Shown: piece by piece, positions 61,074-64,000 of the stretch | Numbering within the stretch: the stretch's first letter is position 1 | Layout of the letters: each line of letters begins with the position of its first letter | Assembly: GCA_965644295.1 (NCBI GenBank) | Contig: CBFFRP010000035.1 | Location: 186,001 to 250,000, forward strand | DNA from: Paraphysomonas bandaiensis | Taxonomy: Eukaryota > Chrysophyceae | DNA length: 64,000 bases | Direction of reading: 5' to 3' | Notes under the pieces: generated by a model | Databases searched by the model: none | What the model was told of the DNA's origin: nothing | What the model saw: only the letters and a program-made list of their open reading frames with translations | Program-made: the position numbers and the translations under genes

Positions 61074-64000
61074 TCACTTTTTCTGATGAAGTAGTTCATC
61101 ATCGAAAAATGAAGCATTAATAATATTCCTCGCAGCTGATTCCACAACCCCAAGAGGAAGGTGCATTTGCTGTGCCAAGTGGCGCCAATGCTTTAAACCA
61201 TCTTTGAAGTTTGGCAGTTTCCTAATACAGCCCAGCGCTGAAAGAGGTGACAGCGAACGCCCCGAGCCAATATTTTGGTACACTCCATTGAGATCGTTCA
61301 GAGAGTCGATTTCAGGAACTGCTATATCTAGAGAGTGGTCACGCTTACACGCTGCTCGGAGTGACTTGTCGTACTTTAGCTGCACAAGGTTCAATACTCT
61401 CTCCAGATGCTCAAGTCGAACCGCAGTTATGTTAATATTTTCTTCAGACATCGCTGAAGTCTCGCTTACAGTAGATACATCAGATACCTCATGATCATCA
61501 AGACTGTAGGAAGCAGCCTTTCCAACAAAGGGTGCGTTGTTCCACGCTACTCGGCCAAGAGAGGTCGATCGCTGAGTCGCTGTCCACGTCGTTAGACGGG
61601 ATAGACTCGAGCTACCGTTTCCAATGGCGGCGTGTGACTCAACTACTTTACACAACACAAAAACACTATGAGCACATTCAAATATAGCAGCAAGAGTAAA
61701 AAGTTCACCTTTCAGACCACCAATACTTTTACCACTGCTGTTAGTAACAGAGTTCTGAAAAGTCGTCGAGCGTGTCGGGAGCGACCGTGTAGTCTTTAGT
61801 TTCGGCTGACATGCACGAGGTAGACTCTCATTTTCATCATCGTCATCATCAACACTGCTCAAAACAGTTAAATGCAAAAACCCTCCACAAAGCACTTCAT
61901 TGCGTCTCAAATTTCGATATATCTTATCACAAACTCATACAGAATATCGATGTCGCTTTCATTCCCTACAACTAAGTAACACACAGTACCTTTGTAGTGC
62001 AAATATTGCATCTGTGAACACATTACTCGATGTGCTATTATCGTCTTCAGAACAGTACAGAACATTACTGTTGCGCTGAAAAAACAGATGCTGAAGCAAG
62101 TCCTTCACCAAAGGTCGAGATTCTGGTGATTTGTGGAGACATGCACCGATAAATAAATTCAACTCTTCCGTGTAGTTCTCGCCTGGAAGCTCTATATCTT
62201 CGTCGCATATAGACTTAAGGAGGTCCCAGTAACCTTTCGGCTCCGATCCATTGCAGGTAGAGAGGGGAAGCCCACCGCGAACTACTGCGAGGATAGACAT
62301 TCCAAACGACCAGATGTCCCCGGGAAAACCATACTGCTCGTTACGAATGCGCTCTGGAGCCTATATAACGCGTTACACATATACTTGACAAGCAAATGCA
62401 CTGACCATGTAGCACATGGTGCCTACAAAGGAGTTTGATGCTATGTGTTCGCCCTTCGGAGTTTTCTGCAACACCTTTGCAATGCCGAAATCAGCTAACT
62501 TCACCACTCCTTCACAATTTAGTAAAATATTTCCCGGCTTGATATCCCTAAATGGATACTCTCAAACACATATCATGTAGAGCAAAGAGTGTACGTGGTA
62601 ATACCGGTGAGCCAAGTTGCGGCTGTGTAGAAAATCTAGACCCAGAAGCACCTGATAGGCAATGTCTGCCAGTACCTCTTCATCACGACAGCCTCCATTG
62701 TCTACCACATCCTGCAAGGATCCACCGTCCATATACTCTACTACAAGGTTGACTATACCACATGTAGGATCCAAGAAAGCTATATGTAAAAAAACGTGAA
62801 AATTGAGCGTGTTTCAGTCGCCAGGTGTATAATGGTGTTTAATCATATAGCCTCAGAATTAGAGTAGTAACAGGGATATATCGCACTGAGGTCATACTAC
62901 ATGACTAAAACATGCCCTATACCTATACTTACCATCATACATGGCCAATAACTGTGCGCAGCAACTGGTTACTTTAGAGTTTTTTCGCTTCGTTCTCTTG
63001 GCTCTGGATGTATCCGAGCGACTGACATCCGACATTATCTCCATGTCAATATCAGACAACGTTTCTGACCCTGCTTCTGAATGACCATCATAATTCTGAC
63101 ACCCATTGCTAGTCACAGAGCCACAATCCTTGGAGCTATTTAATTGTCTAGCACACGGTGTATATTGTGAGGTAGTGTCACTGTATACTGACCTCGGGGT
63201 AAGCGTCTGTATGATACTTTTTCCAGTGAATACTGCACTTCCTTCATCACAGCATTTCAATTCTTCGTCCAGAGAAGAACTCAGCAGATGAAGCTCCGCA
63301 AGATTCTGATATAAAACACCCAATTCAGATGAGATATGATGAATATTATCTGAGTCATTTATAGGAATCATTTTGAGTGCAACAATTGTGAGCGTACGTA
63401 AATGGAGTGCTTCCACAACATTCCCAGATGACCCAGTACCCAGTTTACCTATCTGCACAAAATCACTCTTTCCGCCAAGCAAAAAAGTATGGGGCACTTT
63501 GCTGTTTCCGGCAGTAGAGCTGACCTCGATACCAGCTTCCTTGATAGCAAAATTACCTATATGCAATCCACCTCCTGGACTGATACGGGCATCTTCTCGA
63601 GGGGTATTTGTTTGGCAAGCACCGAGAACTGGTGGCGAACCAAGATTGGCGTCTGATACCATTTCATCCGAAATTACTACTTTCAAGTTAGGGCGCGAGC
63701 GGTGTCGTGTATTTTCTGGAGATGATGGCTTCGGAGGACGACCAGAACTTAGGGGTTCATCTGCAACTGAAACAAAAGAAAGACCCAACGAAGTTCCAGG
63801 GTGTACTGAGGTGCGGACAGGGTCCATGCTTAACTGAGTACGTTGAAGTGTTGGGCTGTCATTCTTGCTGGATGTTGTATCATCTAATCGATATGACGTT
63901 TCCGTATTTCGATTGGTTTCGAGAGTATGGGAGAGGTTTTTGAGGGCCATATTACGCACAGAGTCGTTATTTTGAAGAGAAGCTTTAGCTTCAGGACTTT
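61074..64000 (-). CDS. MAP2K-like (STE7) protein kinase, 5' end outside window
   Basis: Exons: 64000-62933 (open to the window edge), 62779-62605, 62547-62406, 62360-61990 and 61854-61074. Phases close. A long disordered N-terminus precedes the kinase domain: glycine loop LGTGSSGNVVEA, VALKMIP lysine, then an insert of about 100 Ser/Thr-rich residues before AMYDGAFLD. EYMDGGSLQDVV follows, which is typical of MAP2Ks. The catalytic loop HRDIKPGN is split by an intron; then ADFGIAKVL, SNSFVGTMCYMAPERI (with Ser/Thr at the usual activation positions) and WSFGMSILAV. After the kinase lies an acidic patch and a C-terminal helical region ending in FFDDELLHQKK. A 63-nt segment at 61708-61646 has intron borders but can also be read through in frame. 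It probably acts in a MAP kinase cascade. Confidence 0.87.

Overview
The window is nuclear DNA of a eukaryote, most likely a free-living or parasitic protist. The evidence is dense GT-AG introns of mostly 40-130 nt, long multi-domain ORFs, and eukaryote-specific families (CNOT3, MARCH6/Doa10, NEK and MAP2K kinases, PHD/PLU-1 and ELM2 chromatin domains, BSDC1, alkylglycerol monooxygenase). I cannot place the lineage; a unicellular holozoan or a stramenopile would both fit. No rRNA, tRNA, CRISPR array or organellar gene was seen.

Fifteen genes are well supported, and for fourteen of them the reading frame closes from start to stop, or to the window edge. In order they are: EF-hand protein (+, 1047-2280); NEK kinase (-, 5213-8390); MARCH6/Doa10-like ubiquitin ligase (+, 9038-12739); ELM2/PLU-1/PHD chromatin protein (-, 16229-25440, 21 exons); basic repeat protein (-, 28230-29446); BSD-domain protein (+, 30081-31323); six-hairpin glycosidase-like secreted protein (-, 31789-34745); C45 acyltransferase/hydrolase (+, 35254-36801); STK32-like kinase (-, 38697-40254); CNOT3 (+, 40860-43735); alkylglycerol monooxygenase (-, 44453-46012); iron-type alcohol dehydrogenase (+, 46523-47863); TerD/EF-hand/WD40 protein (-, 49949-55772); PMR5/Cas1p-like SGNH esterase (+, 56259-57626); and a MAP2K-like kinase (-, 61074 to beyond the right edge). 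A sixteenth short minus-strand gene near 26.1-26.5 kb is doubtful.

The layout is almost strictly alternating, so genes sit in divergent (head-to-head) pairs. The gaps between the divergent starts are about 0.5-0.7 kb and nearly all contain the same signature: clusters of the palindrome GTATAC plus TACAGCAG-type words. Repeats show the opposite pattern. All copies of a dispersed repeat system (a ~180-bp element 'A' with a GCACCTTGGTGC palindrome, and a ~330-bp element 'B') lie in tail-to-tail gaps or in the 25.4-28.2 kb gap, never in a divergent promoter. Two nested insertions in the 59-60.5 kb cluster reveal the ends of A and an 8-bp target-site duplication.

Functional links are modest. The monooxygenase that releases fatty aldehyde from ether lipids shares a promoter region with an alcohol dehydrogenase, and two secreted hydrolases share another. 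The most unusual coding sequences are the TerD-EF-WD40-EF fusion, the PLU-1/PHD protein that carries an ELM2 domain but no demethylase domain, and the exact 41-residue (123-bp) tandem repeat within it.
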